Shown: in pieces, positions 1 through 8,819 of the stretch
Layout of the letters: each line of letters starts with the position of its first letter
How positions within the stretch are numbered: position 1 is the first letter of the stretch
Source of the DNA: CAVZCC01 sp963773765
Lineage (GTDB): Bacteria; Actinomycetota; Acidimicrobiia; Acidimicrobiales; Microtrichaceae
Direction of reading: 5' to 3'
Assembly (NCBI GenBank): GCA_963773765.1
Contig: CAVZCC010000005.1
Coordinates: 310,001-374,000 of the forward strand
Length of the DNA: 64,000 bases
Translations under genes and position numbers: made by a program
The notes under the pieces: model-generated
Databases searched by the model: none
Told to the model about the DNA's origin: nothing
What the model saw: the letters and a program-made list of their open reading frames with translations, nothing else

Positions 1-1568
1 GTGGTGTCCGGCGGGGAGAACCCGAGCGCGTTCTCGATCAGCTCGGCCAGCAGGTGGACGAGGTCGATCACGACCGGTCCACCCAGGGTGGACCGGCCCA
101 GGTGGCCCAGGCGGACCCGTTCGAAGTCCTCGACCTCGCTCATCGCGGCCCGCACGATCTCCGCCACCTCGGCCGGCTTGCGGCGACGGCGGGGCGTCTC
201 CGACCCGGCCAGGATCAGCAGTGACTCGGCGTTCCGGCGCATGCGGCTGGCCAGGTGGTCCAGCTTGAAGAGGTGGTCCAGGAACGCGGGGTCCGTCTCC
301 CGCTTCTCCAGGGACGAGATGAAGTCGAGCTGCCGGCCGAGCAGCGCCTGGTTGCGGCGACCCAGGTTGGTCAGCGCGTCACCCAGGTTGCGTCGCAGCA
401 CCGCCTGCTCGCCGGCCAGGCGCAGGGCGGTCTCCTGCACGTCGTTGAACGCGGCCGCCACCTCCCGGACCTCGGACGCACCGGTGGCCCGGAGCGCCGG
501 GAGGTGCACGTCGGTGTCCTCGCTCTGCTGGGCCCGCACCGCATCCGGGAGCCGGCTCAGCGCCACCTCCTCGGCCTGCGTGGCCAGCTCCTGGAGCGGC
601 CGGGCGATGGAGCGCGTGGCGCTGCGCACCAGCAGCGCACTGATCAGCACCGTGGCGACCACGGCCAGGGCGGAGAGGATGAGGACCCGGCGGGCAGAGC
701 CGGCCAGGTCGTCCACCGCGGCGACGGCCAACGTGGCGGCGTCGTCACGGAGCGACCGGAGCTCATCGACCCGGGCGTCCGCACCGGCCAGCCAGGCGGT
801 GAGGTCCTCGGCCTCGACGGTGGAGAAGAACAGGGCGTCACGTCCGGTGCTGGCCGCGGCCAGCCCGTCGTTGATCCGGTCGATCCGGACCTGGAGGGCG
901 GGAGTGGCAACCGCGGCGGCCTGCTCGGCCAGGATGCCCTGGCCGGACGCCAGCGCCGTGACGTCCTGGAACTGCTCGGGCACCAACGCCTGGTCGGCGG
1001 CCAGGCTGGTGATCAGGTCACGCTCGCGGGCGGCCGCCTCCTGGGCCTCGGCCAGGAAGTCGGTGGCGGCGGCGGGGGCGTCGTCGACGGAGTCACCGGG
1101 ATCGAACGATGCCCGGCTCAGGACCAGGAGGTCGTCGATGGCCGGGGAGTACCCGTCCACGGCCACGATGCCGCCGGTGCTGGTGGAGGCCAGGGCACTG
1201 GCACCCTCGGTCCGGGACAGCGCCCGCGTCGCCATGGCCTCCAGTGCACCGCCTTCGACCGCGGCCCGGCTGCGGACCTCCGCTGACGCCGCGTCCACCG
1301 CGGCGCGCGTCTCCGGGGTCACCGGCTGGTCCGCGGCCAGGAGCTGGCGTTCGGCCTGGAGCGCGTCGATCAGCTGGAAGGACGCCAGGCCGAGCTCGGC
1401 ACCGGACTTCAGGTCGGTCGCCTCGCGCGACTGTTGGACCGCATTGGTCACCTGGAACGCTGTCACGCCCAGGAGGCCAACGAGGGGGACGATGAGGAGC
1501 AGAGCAAGGCGGCTGCGGATCCGCATCCGTCCGCGCTGGTCCCGCTGGGTTGTCGGTCGCCGTGCCAT
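1..1568 (-). CDS. Nitrate-sensor-type (NIT) membrane histidine kinase, 3' end off the window
   Basis: Minus-strand reading frame that runs off the left edge, so the C-terminus is missing. Translation from ATG at 1568 gives a basic N-terminus, a membrane segment at about residues 18-38, an alanine-rich extracellular helical region of about 250 residues like the nitrate/nitrite-sensing (NIT) domain, a second membrane helix near 290-312, a HAMP-like linker, and a helical dimerisation region containing LDHLASRMRRNAESLLILAG. The last visible residues, LAELIENALGFSPPD, are the N-box of a HATPase domain. This layout is typical of the CvnA-like sensor kinases of actinobacteria, which often sit with roadblock and small-GTPase partners. 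An internal ATG 14 codons downstream is an alternative start. It is divergent from map. Ligand unknown. Confidence 0.85.
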   Translation of the reverse strand, partial: MARRPTTQRDQRGRMRIRSRLALLLIVPLVGLLGVTAFQVTNAVQQSREATDLKSGAELGLASFQLIDALQAERQLLAADQPVTPETRAAVDAASAEVRSRAAVEGGALEAMATRALSRTEGASALASTSTGGIVAVDGYSPAIDDLLVLSRASFDPGDSVDDAPAAATDFLAEAQEAAARERDLITSLAADQALVPEQFQDVTALASGQGILAEQAAAVATPALQVRIDRINDGLAAASTGRDALFFSTVEAEDLTAWLAGADARVDELRSLRDDAATLAVAAVDDLAGSARRVLILSALAVVATVLISALLVRSATRSIARPLQELATQAEEVALSRLPDAVRAQQSEDTDVHLPALRATGASEVREVAAAFNDVQETALRLAGEQAVLRRNLGDALTNLGRRNQALLGRQLDFISSLEKRETDPAFLDHLFKLDHLASRMRRNAESLLILAGSETPRRRRKPAEVAEIVRAAMSEVEDFERVRLGHLGRSTLGGPVVIDLVHLLAELIENALGFSPPDT

Positions 1569-1741
1569 CAGTCCAGCGAATCGACCAGTCCGGGCGGCGG
1601 GTTGAGGAAAAAGGACCGGTTCCGGTACCGGTCCAGGGGTCGGCCGGCCCGGTCGGCCCGGCCCAGTGCCCCATCCGGACGGGGTTCCGGACCGGGTCGC
1701 GGTCCCCGGACGGCCGCCGGGCCGGGCTCCGGCCCGGCACG

Positions 1742-1747
1742 TAGCAT
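1742..1747 (+). promoter_or_regulatory. -10 box TAGCAT of a leaderless map promoter
   Basis: TAGCAT ends 9 nt before the ATG at 1757 and no Shine-Dalgarno is present, so transcription would begin at or next to the start codon. The same geometry recurs before many genes in this window. Confidence 0.55.
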
Positions 1748-1756
1748 GGGTGGTCC

Positions 1757-2725
1757 ATGGCCAAGCGAAAGCGGCGCTCCGCCGCACCACCTCCTCCTTC
1801 TCCCCCGGTCCGACCCGGCCTGGTCGGCCCCCTCCGCACCGTCCCCGCCGGCATCACCCGACCCGACTACGCGTTGACGGGCCAGCCGTCGGACCGGGCC
1901 TCACGGGCCATCCGGACCGACGACGAGATCCACGCCATGCGGGTGGCCGGCCGGGTGGCGGCCGATGCCCTGGTGGAGGTCGGGCGACACGTACGACCCG
2001 GGATCACCACCGACGAGTTGGACCGCATCGGCCACGACGCCATGGTGGAGGCAGGGTCCTACCCCTCCACCCTCAACTACCGCGGCTATCCCAAGTCGCT
2101 GTGCACCTCCGTCAACGAGGTGATCTGCCACGGCATCCCGGACTCCCGGCGCCTGGCGGACGGAGACATCGTCAACGTGGACGTCACGGCCTACATCGGC
2201 GGGGTCCACGGTGACACCTCCGCCACCTTCCTGGTGGGAGAGGTGGACGACTCGTCCGCGGCGCTGGTGGAGCACACCCGCCAGGCCATGCACGCCGGCA
2301 TCTCGGTGGTCCGCCCGGGGGCGCGCATCTACGAGATCGGGCGGGCCATCGAGGCCGCCGTCGCGCCGTTCGGCCACAGCGTGGTGAGGGAGTTCATCGG
2401 CCACGGCATCGGTGACCAGTTCCACACCTCGCTGCAGATCCCCCACTACTACGACCCCCGCAATGACACCGTCCTGCTGCCCGGCATGACCTTCACCATC
2501 GAGCCCATGATCAACCTGGGCGGACCCCGCCTGGAGATGTGGGACGACGGCTGGACCGTCGTCACCCGGGACCTGCAGCGATCGGCCCAGTTCGAGCACA
2601 CCCTGCTGGTGACCGAGGACGGGCACGAGCTCCTCACGCTGCCCACCGACGGCGCACCGGCAGAGGTGCGGTTCGCCGGTGAACGCATGGGTGAGGGTGC
2701 CGCCACCGCACCCGCCACCGACTGA
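1757..2725 (+). CDS. map: Type I methionine aminopeptidase
   Basis: Removes the initiator methionine from nascent proteins in the cytosol. The 322-residue product has an N-terminal Pro-rich extension of about 45 residues and then the full pita-bread fold. The five dinuclear metal ligands are visible: Asp in VNVDVT, Asp in GVHGDTSAT, His in FIGHGIG, Glu in FTIEPM and Glu in QFEHT. The motif STLNYRGYPKSLCTSVNEV is diagnostic of the type I family. The ATG at 1757 is preceded by a -10-like TAGCAT and no RBS. The N-terminal extension resembles that of actinobacterial MAPs such as mycobacterial MapB. It stands alone on the plus strand between a divergent kinase and the SAF-domain gene. Confidence 0.97.
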   Translation: MAKRKRRSAAPPPPSPPVRPGLVGPLRTVPAGITRPDYALTGQPSDRASRAIRTDDEIHAMRVAGRVAADALVEVGRHVRPGITTDELDRIGHDAMVEAGSYPSTLNYRGYPKSLCTSVNEVICHGIPDSRRLADGDIVNVDVTAYIGGVHGDTSATFLVGEVDDSSAALVEHTRQAMHAGISVVRPGARIYEIGRAIEAAVAPFGHSVVREFIGHGIGDQFHTSLQIPHYYDPRNDTVLLPGMTFTIEPMINLGGPRLEMWDDGWTVVTRDLQRSAQFEHTLLVTEDGHELLTLPTDGAPAEVRFAGERMGEGAATAPATD

Positions 2726-2821
2726 CGCCGGCGCTCGCCCGGCCCGTCCGGCCCGTCCGGAACGCCTTCCCCCGATGCAGCGCTCCGGCACCGTCCGGTC
2801 GCGCCGGACCAGGAGGCCCAG

Positions 2822-3481
2822 GTGGCTCGTCGTTCCGCACCCACCGTTCGGTGGCCCCATCCCGTGCTGCTGCGGGCGGCACGCCGACGGGTGCTGGCCT
2901 CGGTGCTGGTCCTGGCCACCGTCCTCATCGTGCACCAGTCGCTGACCGGGGCCGAACGGGTCAGGGCCGGGTGGGGATCCACCACGGAGGTGGTCGTGGT
3001 GACCAGGCCCGTGCCGGCCGGGGACCAGGTCGAGGCCGCCGCGGTCGCCGTCGAGCGCCGACCGGGCGCCACCGTGCCGGACGGTGCGCTCCGCAGGTTG
3101 GGACCACCGGCCCGGGCCACGGTTGACCTGGTGCCCGGTGAGGTGCTCACACCGGCCCGGTTGGACCGCGGGGCGCGGGGCCCGGTGCCGGCGGCCCTTC
3201 CCCGCGGGACCGTCGGCGTCACCGTCCCGCTCGGCGGACCCGTGCCCCCGGCGGAGGTCGGGGACCGGGTGGACGTGGTCGGGACGGACCTGGCGGGGAG
3301 CGACCGGGGCCCGGCCGCCCTGGGATCCGCCGCCGGGGCACCCGGACGGAGGGTGGCAGATGGCGCTGTGGTGCTCCGGCGCGGGGAGGACTTCGTCCTC
3401 CTGGCCGTGCCGCGCGCCCAGGCGGACGCCACGGCGGCCGCCGCCCTCGCCGGGCCGTTGGCCCTGGTCATCCTGGGCTGA
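2822..3481 (+). CDS. SAF-domain protein, CpaB/RcpC-like (Flp pilus assembly type)
   Basis: A 219-residue protein starting at GTG. It has one N-terminal membrane helix (about residues 22-40), then a SAF/antifreeze-like domain (TTEVVVVTRPVPAGDQVEA...VDLVPGEVLTPARL) and a second beta domain with LPRGTVGVTVPL and VGDRVDVVGT. This order is that of CpaB/RcpC, the periplasmic component of Tad/Flp pili, though the protein is shorter than typical CpaB (about 250-300 residues). No other tad gene is adjacent; the only other Flp component in the window is the pilin at 34.2 kb. FlgA-type SAF proteins are a less likely alternative. Confidence 0.7.
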   Translation: MARRSAPTVRWPHPVLLRAARRRVLASVLVLATVLIVHQSLTGAERVRAGWGSTTEVVVVTRPVPAGDQVEAAAVAVERRPGATVPDGALRRLGPPARATVDLVPGEVLTPARLDRGARGPVPAALPRGTVGVTVPLGGPVPPAEVGDRVDVVGTDLAGSDRGPAALGSAAGAPGRRVADGAVVLRRGEDFVLLAVPRAQADATAAAALAGPLALVILG

Positions 3482-3539
3482 CGGCTGGGGTCCTTCCTTC
3501 TCCGCCCAAGCCCTCGGACCCCGTTCCTCCACGGGTTCG

Positions 3540-3576
3540 GCGTCACTTCCCGGTGGGTGCCACCGGAAAGTGACGC
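3540..3576. terminator. Strong hairpin between convergent genes
   Basis: A 17-bp stem with one mismatch (arms 3540-3556 and 3560-3576, 3-nt loop) lies between the convergent SAF and MFS genes. It has no T-tract on either strand and is followed 8 nt later by a run of G. It is probably a bidirectional terminator or a repeated extragenic palindrome. Confidence 0.55.
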
Positions 3577-3584
3577 ATGTTCTC

Positions 3585-3600
3585 GGGGGGGGGGGGGGGG
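3585..3600. repeat. Homopolymer of 16 G
   Basis: Uninterrupted G16 in the intergenic space, 17 bp from the MFS stop codon and just past the hairpin. Its length may be unreliable in the assembly. Confidence 0.9.
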
Positions 3601-3616
3601 ACGGTGTGGGGGCGGG

Positions 3617-5179
3617 TCAGGCCACCGGCGGGGTGGGCGGCGGCCCGGGGGGCGGCCCCGGCGGCGGTTCGCCCTCCGGGGCGTCGCCCGGACGCCTGGA
3701 CCCCCGCTGGCCCACCGTCCTGATCACCCCACGACCCACCTGGCGCGCCGTCGGGAGCCGGGGCGGGGCCTGGCCCCGCTGCACCGCGGACATGCCCACG
3801 GCGAAGAACGCACCGGCGGCCAGGGACAGGGCGGCGACGACGACGCCGCCCAGCCGGGTGGGCAGGGGGACCACCACCGGCACGAACGCACCCAGCACCC
3901 ACGCCACCTGGAAACGGGACTCGAACCGGGCGAAGGACCGCCCCCGGTTGGCGTCCGGGGCGTCCCGCTGGACCACGGCATCGAAGGCCTGCTTGCCGGC
4001 CGACGCCGCCACCGCGATGAACAGCGCCAGCATCGACTGGCCCAGCAGTCCACCCAGCAGCGCCCCGGCCAGGCCGCCGACCACGGCCACGCCCGTGGCC
4101 CCCAGCAACAGCAGCTCCTCCCGCAGGTGGCGGCGCACGACGGGGGCAACCGCTGCGCCCAGGAGCCCGCCTCCGACGCTCAGCACCACGATCACGCCGA
4201 AATGCCACGCCGGCGGCCCCAGCGGCGCAACCAGGTCCGACGCAGTTGCCTGCACGTCCGCCGTGGCGTCGCCGGCCAGGCGCCCGAGTCCGGTGCCGAG
4301 CGGGGGCGGCCCGTCGCTGCCCCGCAGGGCGAAGGCCAGCAGGAACGTGACGAACCCGACCACGGCCCGCAGCGTGCCCATGGCCGACGAGGCCGACAAC
4401 ACCCCGGCGCTGCGCAGCTCCGCCCGTTCCGCGGTGCCCGCCGGCTCCGCCGCCACCGTGGTGGCCGGGACGCGCAGGGCGGCCACCACCGCGGCCACGA
4501 ACATCACCGACGCCAACGCCATCACGGCGCCCGGTCCCACCAGCAGGAGCAGGGCGCCGGGGATGCCGGCCGCGAAGCCGCTCAGGCCGGACAGCAGCTG
4601 CAGCTTGCTGTTGGCCTCCACCAGGCCGGCGTCGCTGTGCACCACGGTCGGCACGATCGCCGCCTTGGCCACCTGGTAGCTCTTGGCCAGGACCAGCATC
4701 ACGAACGCCTCGGGGAACAGCAGCAGGCTGTCCGCCCCGACGCTGGACACCATCAGCAGCGCCACCACGGCCCGGCCCACCGCGGAGCCGACCAGCATGA
4801 TCCGGTGGCCGCCGCGGGCGCGGTCCATGGCCGGCCCGATGAGGGGTCCGACGATGGCGAAGGGGGCCATGGTGAACACCAGGTACAGCGCGATGCGCCA
4901 CCGGGCACCGGACGGGTCCACGTCGAAGAACAGCGAGCCGGCCAGCGCCATGGCCACCAGCGCGTCGCCGGCGAGTGAGAGCACATGGGTGAGCGCCAGG
5001 CGCCCGAACGGAGTCTGGACGTCCACGCGGGGCTGGGGCCGCATGGCCCGCAGCCGTTCGGCCCGTTCGGCGCGGTCCGCCGCCACCCAGGCCGGGTCGG
5101 GCCCGGCCGGTGGCCCGACGCTTCCCGGCACCGGTCGCCGGGGCGCCCCTCCAGGGGCCTCTGGGCCCGGTTCGCTCAC
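3617..5179 (-). CDS. MFS family transporter
   Basis: Integral membrane protein of about 520 residues with some ten to twelve hydrophobic helices. An N-terminal Pro-rich tail of about 60 residues precedes the first helix (HVLSLAGDALVAMALAGSLFF) and the C-terminus is Pro/Gly-rich. Loop motifs such as GPLIGPAMDRARGG after the second helix match the conserved MFS loop. Substrate cannot be deduced; related actinobacterial proteins are annotated as putative MFS transporters. I chose GTG at 5179 because TAGCAT (5187-5192) lies 7 nt upstream, the spacing of the leaderless promoters here; ATG at 5188 is the alternative. It lies downstream of regX3 on the same strand but apparently with its own promoter. 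Confidence 0.8.
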   Translation of the reverse strand: MSEPGPEAPGGAPRRPVPGSVGPPAGPDPAWVAADRAERAERLRAMRPQPRVDVQTPFGRLALTHVLSLAGDALVAMALAGSLFFDVDPSGARWRIALYLVFTMAPFAIVGPLIGPAMDRARGGHRIMLVGSAVGRAVVALLMVSSVGADSLLLFPEAFVMLVLAKSYQVAKAAIVPTVVHSDAGLVEANSKLQLLSGLSGFAAGIPGALLLLVGPGAVMALASVMFVAAVVAALRVPATTVAAEPAGTAERAELRSAGVLSASSAMGTLRAVVGFVTFLLAFALRGSDGPPPLGTGLGRLAGDATADVQATASDLVAPLGPPAWHFGVIVVLSVGGGLLGAAVAPVVRRHLREELLLLGATGVAVVGGLAGALLGGLLGQSMLALFIAVAASAGKQAFDAVVQRDAPDANRGRSFARFESRFQVAWVLGAFVPVVVPLPTRLGGVVVAALSLAAGAFFAVGMSAVQRGQAPPRLPTARQVGRGVIRTVGQRGSRRPGDAPEGEPPPGPPPGPPPTPPVA

Positions 5180-5258
5180 GGGGCCCATGCTACGGGTGGG
5201 TCCGGACGGCCACCGGGGCGGGCCCGGGGCCGCCACGGGACCGCACGGACCGGGGCGA

Positions 5259-5966
5259 TCAGCGGCCGCCGGCGAACTTGTAGCCCAGGCCCCGGATCGT
5301 GACGATCCGGAGCGGGTGGGAGGGATCGTCCTCGATCTTGGACCGCAACCGCTTCACGTGGACGTCCAGGGTCTTGGTGTCCCCCACGTAGTCGCTGCCC
5401 CAGACCCGGTCGATCAGGGTGGCCCGGGGAAGCACCCGGCCCGCGTTCTCCATGAGCAGGGCCAGGAGCTCGAACTCCTTGAGCGGCAGGCTGACCAGGT
5501 CTCCCCGCACCCGCACCTCGTGGCTGTCCGGGTCCAGCTCGATGCCGTCCACCCGCAGCACGTCGTGGGCCTCGCCCACCGTGTCGGCGCTGCGGGGCTG
5601 GCGCCGGAGCACCGCCCGCATGCGGGCCACCAGCTCACGGAGCCGGTACGGCTTGGTGACGTAGTCGTCGGCCCCCACCTCCAGGCCGACGACCGTGTCG
5701 ATCTCCGCCGTCTTGGCCGTGACCATGATGATCGGCACGGTGCTGCGCTGGCGGATCTCCCGACAGACGTCCAGGCCCGACACGGTCGGCAGCATGACGT
5801 CCAGCAGCACCAGGTCCGGCTGGACCTGGTCGAAGCGGTCGAGCGCCTCCGCGCCGTCCCGGGCGATCTCCACGTCGAAGCCCTCCCGGCGGAGTCCCAC
5901 CGAGAGCGCCTCGATGAACGCCTCTTCGTCCTCGACCACGAGCACCGTGGGTGTAGTTGTGGACAT
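5259..5966 (-). CDS. regX3: OmpR/PhoB-family response regulator, RegX3-like
   Basis: A 235-residue two-domain regulator. The receiver domain (residues 5-120) has the acidic pair E12/D13, phospho-acceptor D56 in LVLLDVMLP, a conserved Thr in MVTAKT and Lys in VTKPY. The C-terminal winged helix (about 133-232) contains LVSLPLKEFELLALL and RVWGSDYVGDTKTLDVHVKRLR. It is the last gene of pstSCAB-phoU-surE-senX3-regX3, 8 nt after the kinase stop, which identifies it as the phosphate-starvation regulator. Its likely targets are the direct GTTCACC repeats found upstream of both pst clusters in this window. Confidence 0.92.
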   Translation of the reverse strand: MSTTTPTVLVVEDEEAFIEALSVGLRREGFDVEIARDGAEALDRFDQVQPDLVLLDVMLPTVSGLDVCREIRQRSTVPIIMVTAKTAEIDTVVGLEVGADDYVTKPYRLRELVARMRAVLRRQPRSADTVGEAHDVLRVDGIELDPDSHEVRVRGDLVSLPLKEFELLALLMENAGRVLPRATLIDRVWGSDYVGDTKTLDVHVKRLRSKIEDDPSHPLRIVTIRGLGYKFAGGR

Positions 5967-5974
5967 GGTGATGT

Positions 5975-7237
5975 TCAGCCTCCGACGTCGGTCGGCAGGG
6001 GCGTCAGCCCCGGCCCGTCCCCGATGGGACGTGGTTCGCTCGCCCCGCCCCAGCGCGGCAGGGTCAGGGTGAAGGTGGAGCCGACGCCCTCGGTGGACTC
6101 CACCGAGACGTCACCTCCGTGGTTGCTGGCGACGTGGCGGACGATGGCCAGTCCCAGCCCGGTGCCCCCGGTCTCCCGGGACCGGGCCCGGTCCACGCGG
6201 TAGAAGCGTTCGAAGATGCGGTCCAGGTCGCGACGGGGCACACCGACGCCGCTGTCGCTCACGTAGATCCGCACCACACCGGCGGGAGCGTCGTCGACGG
6301 CCTCCACCACCACCTCGGAGTCCTCGGACGAGTACTTCACCGCGTTGTCCAGGAGGTTGAAGAGGGCGGAGACCAGCTGCCGGCGGTCGCCCTGGGTGTG
6401 CAGGCTGGTCGGGATGTCGGTCCGCACCTTGATGCCGGCGTTCTCCGCCGCGGAGGCGATCCGCCCCTCGGCCTCGCCCACCACCGAGCTCACGCTGACC
6501 TCCTCGAACTCGGCGTCGTCGCCGAACTCGATCCGGCTCAGCTCCAGCAGGTCGTCCACCGTGCGGCTCACGCGGTCCGCCTCCAGGATCATCCGCTCCG
6601 ACAGCCGCTCCACGATCCCGCGGTCCGGCTCGTCGCGGATCGTCTCGGCCAGCAGTCCCAGGGCGCCGATCGGGGTCTTGAGCTCGTGGGAGATGTTTGC
6701 CACGAAGTCGCGGCGGACCGTCTCGGTGCGGCGCTGGAGCGACCGGTCCTCCACCACGGCCAGCGCACCCTCGGACGACCCGTCGGTGAACGGGTAGGCG
6801 GAGACGACGAAGGACTCGGCGGGCGGCCCGAACAGCTCGACCACCCGGCGCACCGTGTGGCCGGCCACGGCCTGGCCGAGCAGCTCCTCGGTGGCCGCGG
6901 CCACCAGTACCCGCCCGTCGCGGGCCTCGGCCAGCGACCGGGCCGCCCGGTTGCGGAACAGCTCGCCACCGCGGGCGTCCCAGACGACCACGCCGTGCTC
7001 CAACTGGTCCACGGCCTGGCGTAGCCGCCCCAGGAGGGCGGCATCCTCGGTGGCGTCGGGCCCGGCGTCCGCCGCCGCCACCTCCGGGGCCGCGGGGGTC
7101 GGGTTCGGCTCCCGGACCACCGGCGTCCGGGCGGCGCGGGAGGTGCGCTCCGCCGCGGCGGCGACCCGGGCGTAGTGCAGGGCTGCGCCGGTGGCGACCA
7201 GTGCGGCCACCGCGAGCAGGACGACGGCGACGATCAC
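5975..7237 (-). CDS. senX3: Phosphate-sensing histidine kinase, SenX3-like
   Basis: A 420-residue sensor kinase with one N-terminal membrane helix (residues 2-22), a Pro/Ala linker, a PAS-like domain (about 70-165), the dimerisation domain with phospho-acceptor H184 in FVANISHELKTPIG, and a HATPase domain with LFNLLDNAVKYS, DSGVGVP and GGTGLGLAIV. Starting at GTG 7237 it overlaps the surE stop as GTGA, so the two are translationally coupled. The single membrane helix and PAS domain match mycobacterial SenX3 and PhoR, which sense phosphate through PstB/PhoU rather than directly. PhoU is encoded two genes upstream in the same operon. Confidence 0.92.
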   Translation of the reverse strand: MIVAVVLLAVAALVATGAALHYARVAAAAERTSRAARTPVVREPNPTPAAPEVAAADAGPDATEDAALLGRLRQAVDQLEHGVVVWDARGGELFRNRAARSLAEARDGRVLVAAATEELLGQAVAGHTVRRVVELFGPPAESFVVSAYPFTDGSSEGALAVVEDRSLQRRTETVRRDFVANISHELKTPIGALGLLAETIRDEPDRGIVERLSERMILEADRVSRTVDDLLELSRIEFGDDAEFEEVSVSSVVGEAEGRIASAAENAGIKVRTDIPTSLHTQGDRRQLVSALFNLLDNAVKYSSEDSEVVVEAVDDAPAGVVRIYVSDSGVGVPRRDLDRIFERFYRVDRARSRETGGTGLGLAIVRHVASNHGGDVSVESTEGVGSTFTLTLPRWGGASEPRPIGDGPGLTPLPTDVGG

Positions 7238-8007
7238 GGGACGACACTCCCGGCGCCCAGGTGCTCCACCAGGTCGGTCTGCCCGCCGGGCCGGATGCCG
7301 ACCAGCGGCGTGACCACCACGTGCCCGGCCCGGGCCAGGGCGGTGTCGGAGTCGGCGGGCAACGGGTCCCGGGTGGGGACGAAGCCCAGCTCGATCCGGT
7401 CCTCGGTCCGGTCCAGCACCGCGGTCCGGATGGAACCGAACGGCGCCAACGTGGCGTGACGGGCCTCGGCCAGCTGGTCCGCGGGGCGGTCCGGGACGCT
7501 CAGGTTGATGACGGTGCGGGCCTCGGCCCGACCCAGCCAGTCCACGACCGCAGCGGCCAACCGGCCGGCCACGTCCCAGTGGCGGGCCTCGTGCTCCCGG
7601 GCGTCCAGGCTGACGGCCACGGCGGAGCGTCCGAAGTTGGCCGCGGTCAACGCCGCGCCGACGGTGCCCGAGTGCAGCGTGGCACGGCCCGTGTTGAGCC
7701 CCGGGTTGATGCCGGAGGCCACGACGTCGGGGGGATCCCCGAACGCACCCAGGCAGGCCGCGATGACGCACAACGCCGGGGGGGCGTCCAGTTCGATGGA
7801 CTCGATCCCGTCCAGACCGGCCAAGGGCATCGGCCGGTACCGGAGGAACGCGCCGTCACCCAGGTTGCCGATGGCGGCACCGCTGCCGGACCGGTCACCC
7901 TCGGGCGCGACGGCGACCACGTCGTGGCCGGCGTCGACCAGCGCGGCCGCCAGCGCCGACAGCCCCGGGGCGTGGAGACCGTCGTCGTTGGTGACCAGGA
8001 TCCTCAC
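7234..8007 (-). CDS. surE: 5'/3'-nucleotidase SurE
   Basis: A 257-residue metal-dependent phosphatase that removes phosphate from nucleoside monophosphates. The N-terminus MRILVTNDDGLHAPGL carries the DD metal ligands. The conserved SGSGAAI and SGINPGLNTGRATLHSGTVGAA blocks are also present. It overlaps phoU by ATGA upstream and senX3 by GTGA downstream, so it is embedded in the phosphate regulon. SurE is usually a stationary-phase or repair gene next to pcm, so its position here suggests a role in nucleotide phosphate salvage during starvation (inference). Confidence 0.95.
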   Translation of the reverse strand: MRILVTNDDGLHAPGLSALAAALVDAGHDVVAVAPEGDRSGSGAAIGNLGDGAFLRYRPMPLAGLDGIESIELDAPPALCVIAACLGAFGDPPDVVASGINPGLNTGRATLHSGTVGAALTAANFGRSAVAVSLDAREHEARHWDVAGRLAAAVVDWLGRAEARTVINLSVPDRPADQLAEARHATLAPFGSIRTAVLDRTEDRIELGFVPTRDPLPADSDTALARAGHVVVTPLVGIRPGGQTDLVEHLGAGSVVP

Positions 8008-8795
8008 GACCCCTCGTCGGTCAACTCGTCAGGGGGCGGATCCGCGGCCCCGGCTCCATCGGCCGGGGCTCCGTCGACCACGTCGCCGGACTCGCCGGAG
8101 CCGTCCACGCCGCGGAGGCGGTGCCGGGCGGAGCCCGTGTGCTCCGGCAGCCAGCCGGTGACCATGTACATGACCCGCTCGCCGATGTTGACGGCGTGGT
8201 CGCCGATGCGTTCGTAGTAGCGGCCGATCATGGCCAGCTGCACCGCGCCCTGCAGGTTCAGGTTGTCACCGGAGTGCGAGGTGAAGATGGCCTGGACGTA
8301 GTTGACCTGGAGCTCGTCCAGCCGGTCGTCGATGTCGTCCAGTGCCGCGGCCAGCGACGTGTCCGCGTCCACGTAGGAGTCGATGGCGGCCCGGACCAGG
8401 AAGGCCGCCTCCACGCCCATGTGCTCGATCAACCCCCGGAGCTGGGGACCGAACTCCACGTCGTAGATGCGGCGGGACGCCTTGCACACGTTGACCATGA
8501 GGTCGGCGGAGCGCTCGAGCTCGGAGATCAGGCGCAGGGTGGTGAGCACGAACCGCAGGTCGCCGGCGATGGGTGCCTGCAGGGCGAGCATCTGACAGCA
8601 CCGCTCCTCCAGGCCCAGGCAGAAGTCGTCGATGACGTCATCGCCGTCGATCAGGACCTGCGCGGCGTGCAGGTCGCGGTCCAGCAGGGCCGCGGTGCCG
8701 CGCCCGATGGTCTCGGACACCATGGCGCCGAGCCGGATGAGGTCGGAGCGCAGCGCCTCCATCTCCTCATGGAACTCGATCCTCATCTCATCCAC
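8004..8795 (-). CDS. phoU: PhoU phosphate-signalling protein
   Basis: A 263-residue helical protein with the tandem PhoU repeats. The signature metal-binding segments are visible as DLRFVLTTLRLISELERSAD and MIGRYYERIGDHAVNIGER. The last 40 residues form an acidic, Gly/Pro-rich tail not usual in PhoU. PhoU mediates inhibition of the PhoR/SenX3 kinase when the Pst transporter is busy. It is 24 nt downstream of pstB and overlaps surE by 4 nt. Confidence 0.95.
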   Translation of the reverse strand: MDEMRIEFHEEMEALRSDLIRLGAMVSETIGRGTAALLDRDLHAAQVLIDGDDVIDDFCLGLEERCCQMLALQAPIAGDLRFVLTTLRLISELERSADLMVNVCKASRRIYDVEFGPQLRGLIEHMGVEAAFLVRAAIDSYVDADTSLAAALDDIDDRLDELQVNYVQAIFTSHSGDNLNLQGAVQLAMIGRYYERIGDHAVNIGERVMYMVTGWLPEHTGSARHRLRGVDGSGESGDVVDGAPADGAGAADPPPDELTDEGS

Positions 8796-8819
8796 GGTGG
8801 GGGCCCTTCCCTCTGCGGA

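Noticed and set aside
1..1605. Plus-strand open frame of 534 codons
   Set aside because: Mirror of the kinase on the minus strand; Ser/Arg-rich with no recognisable domain.
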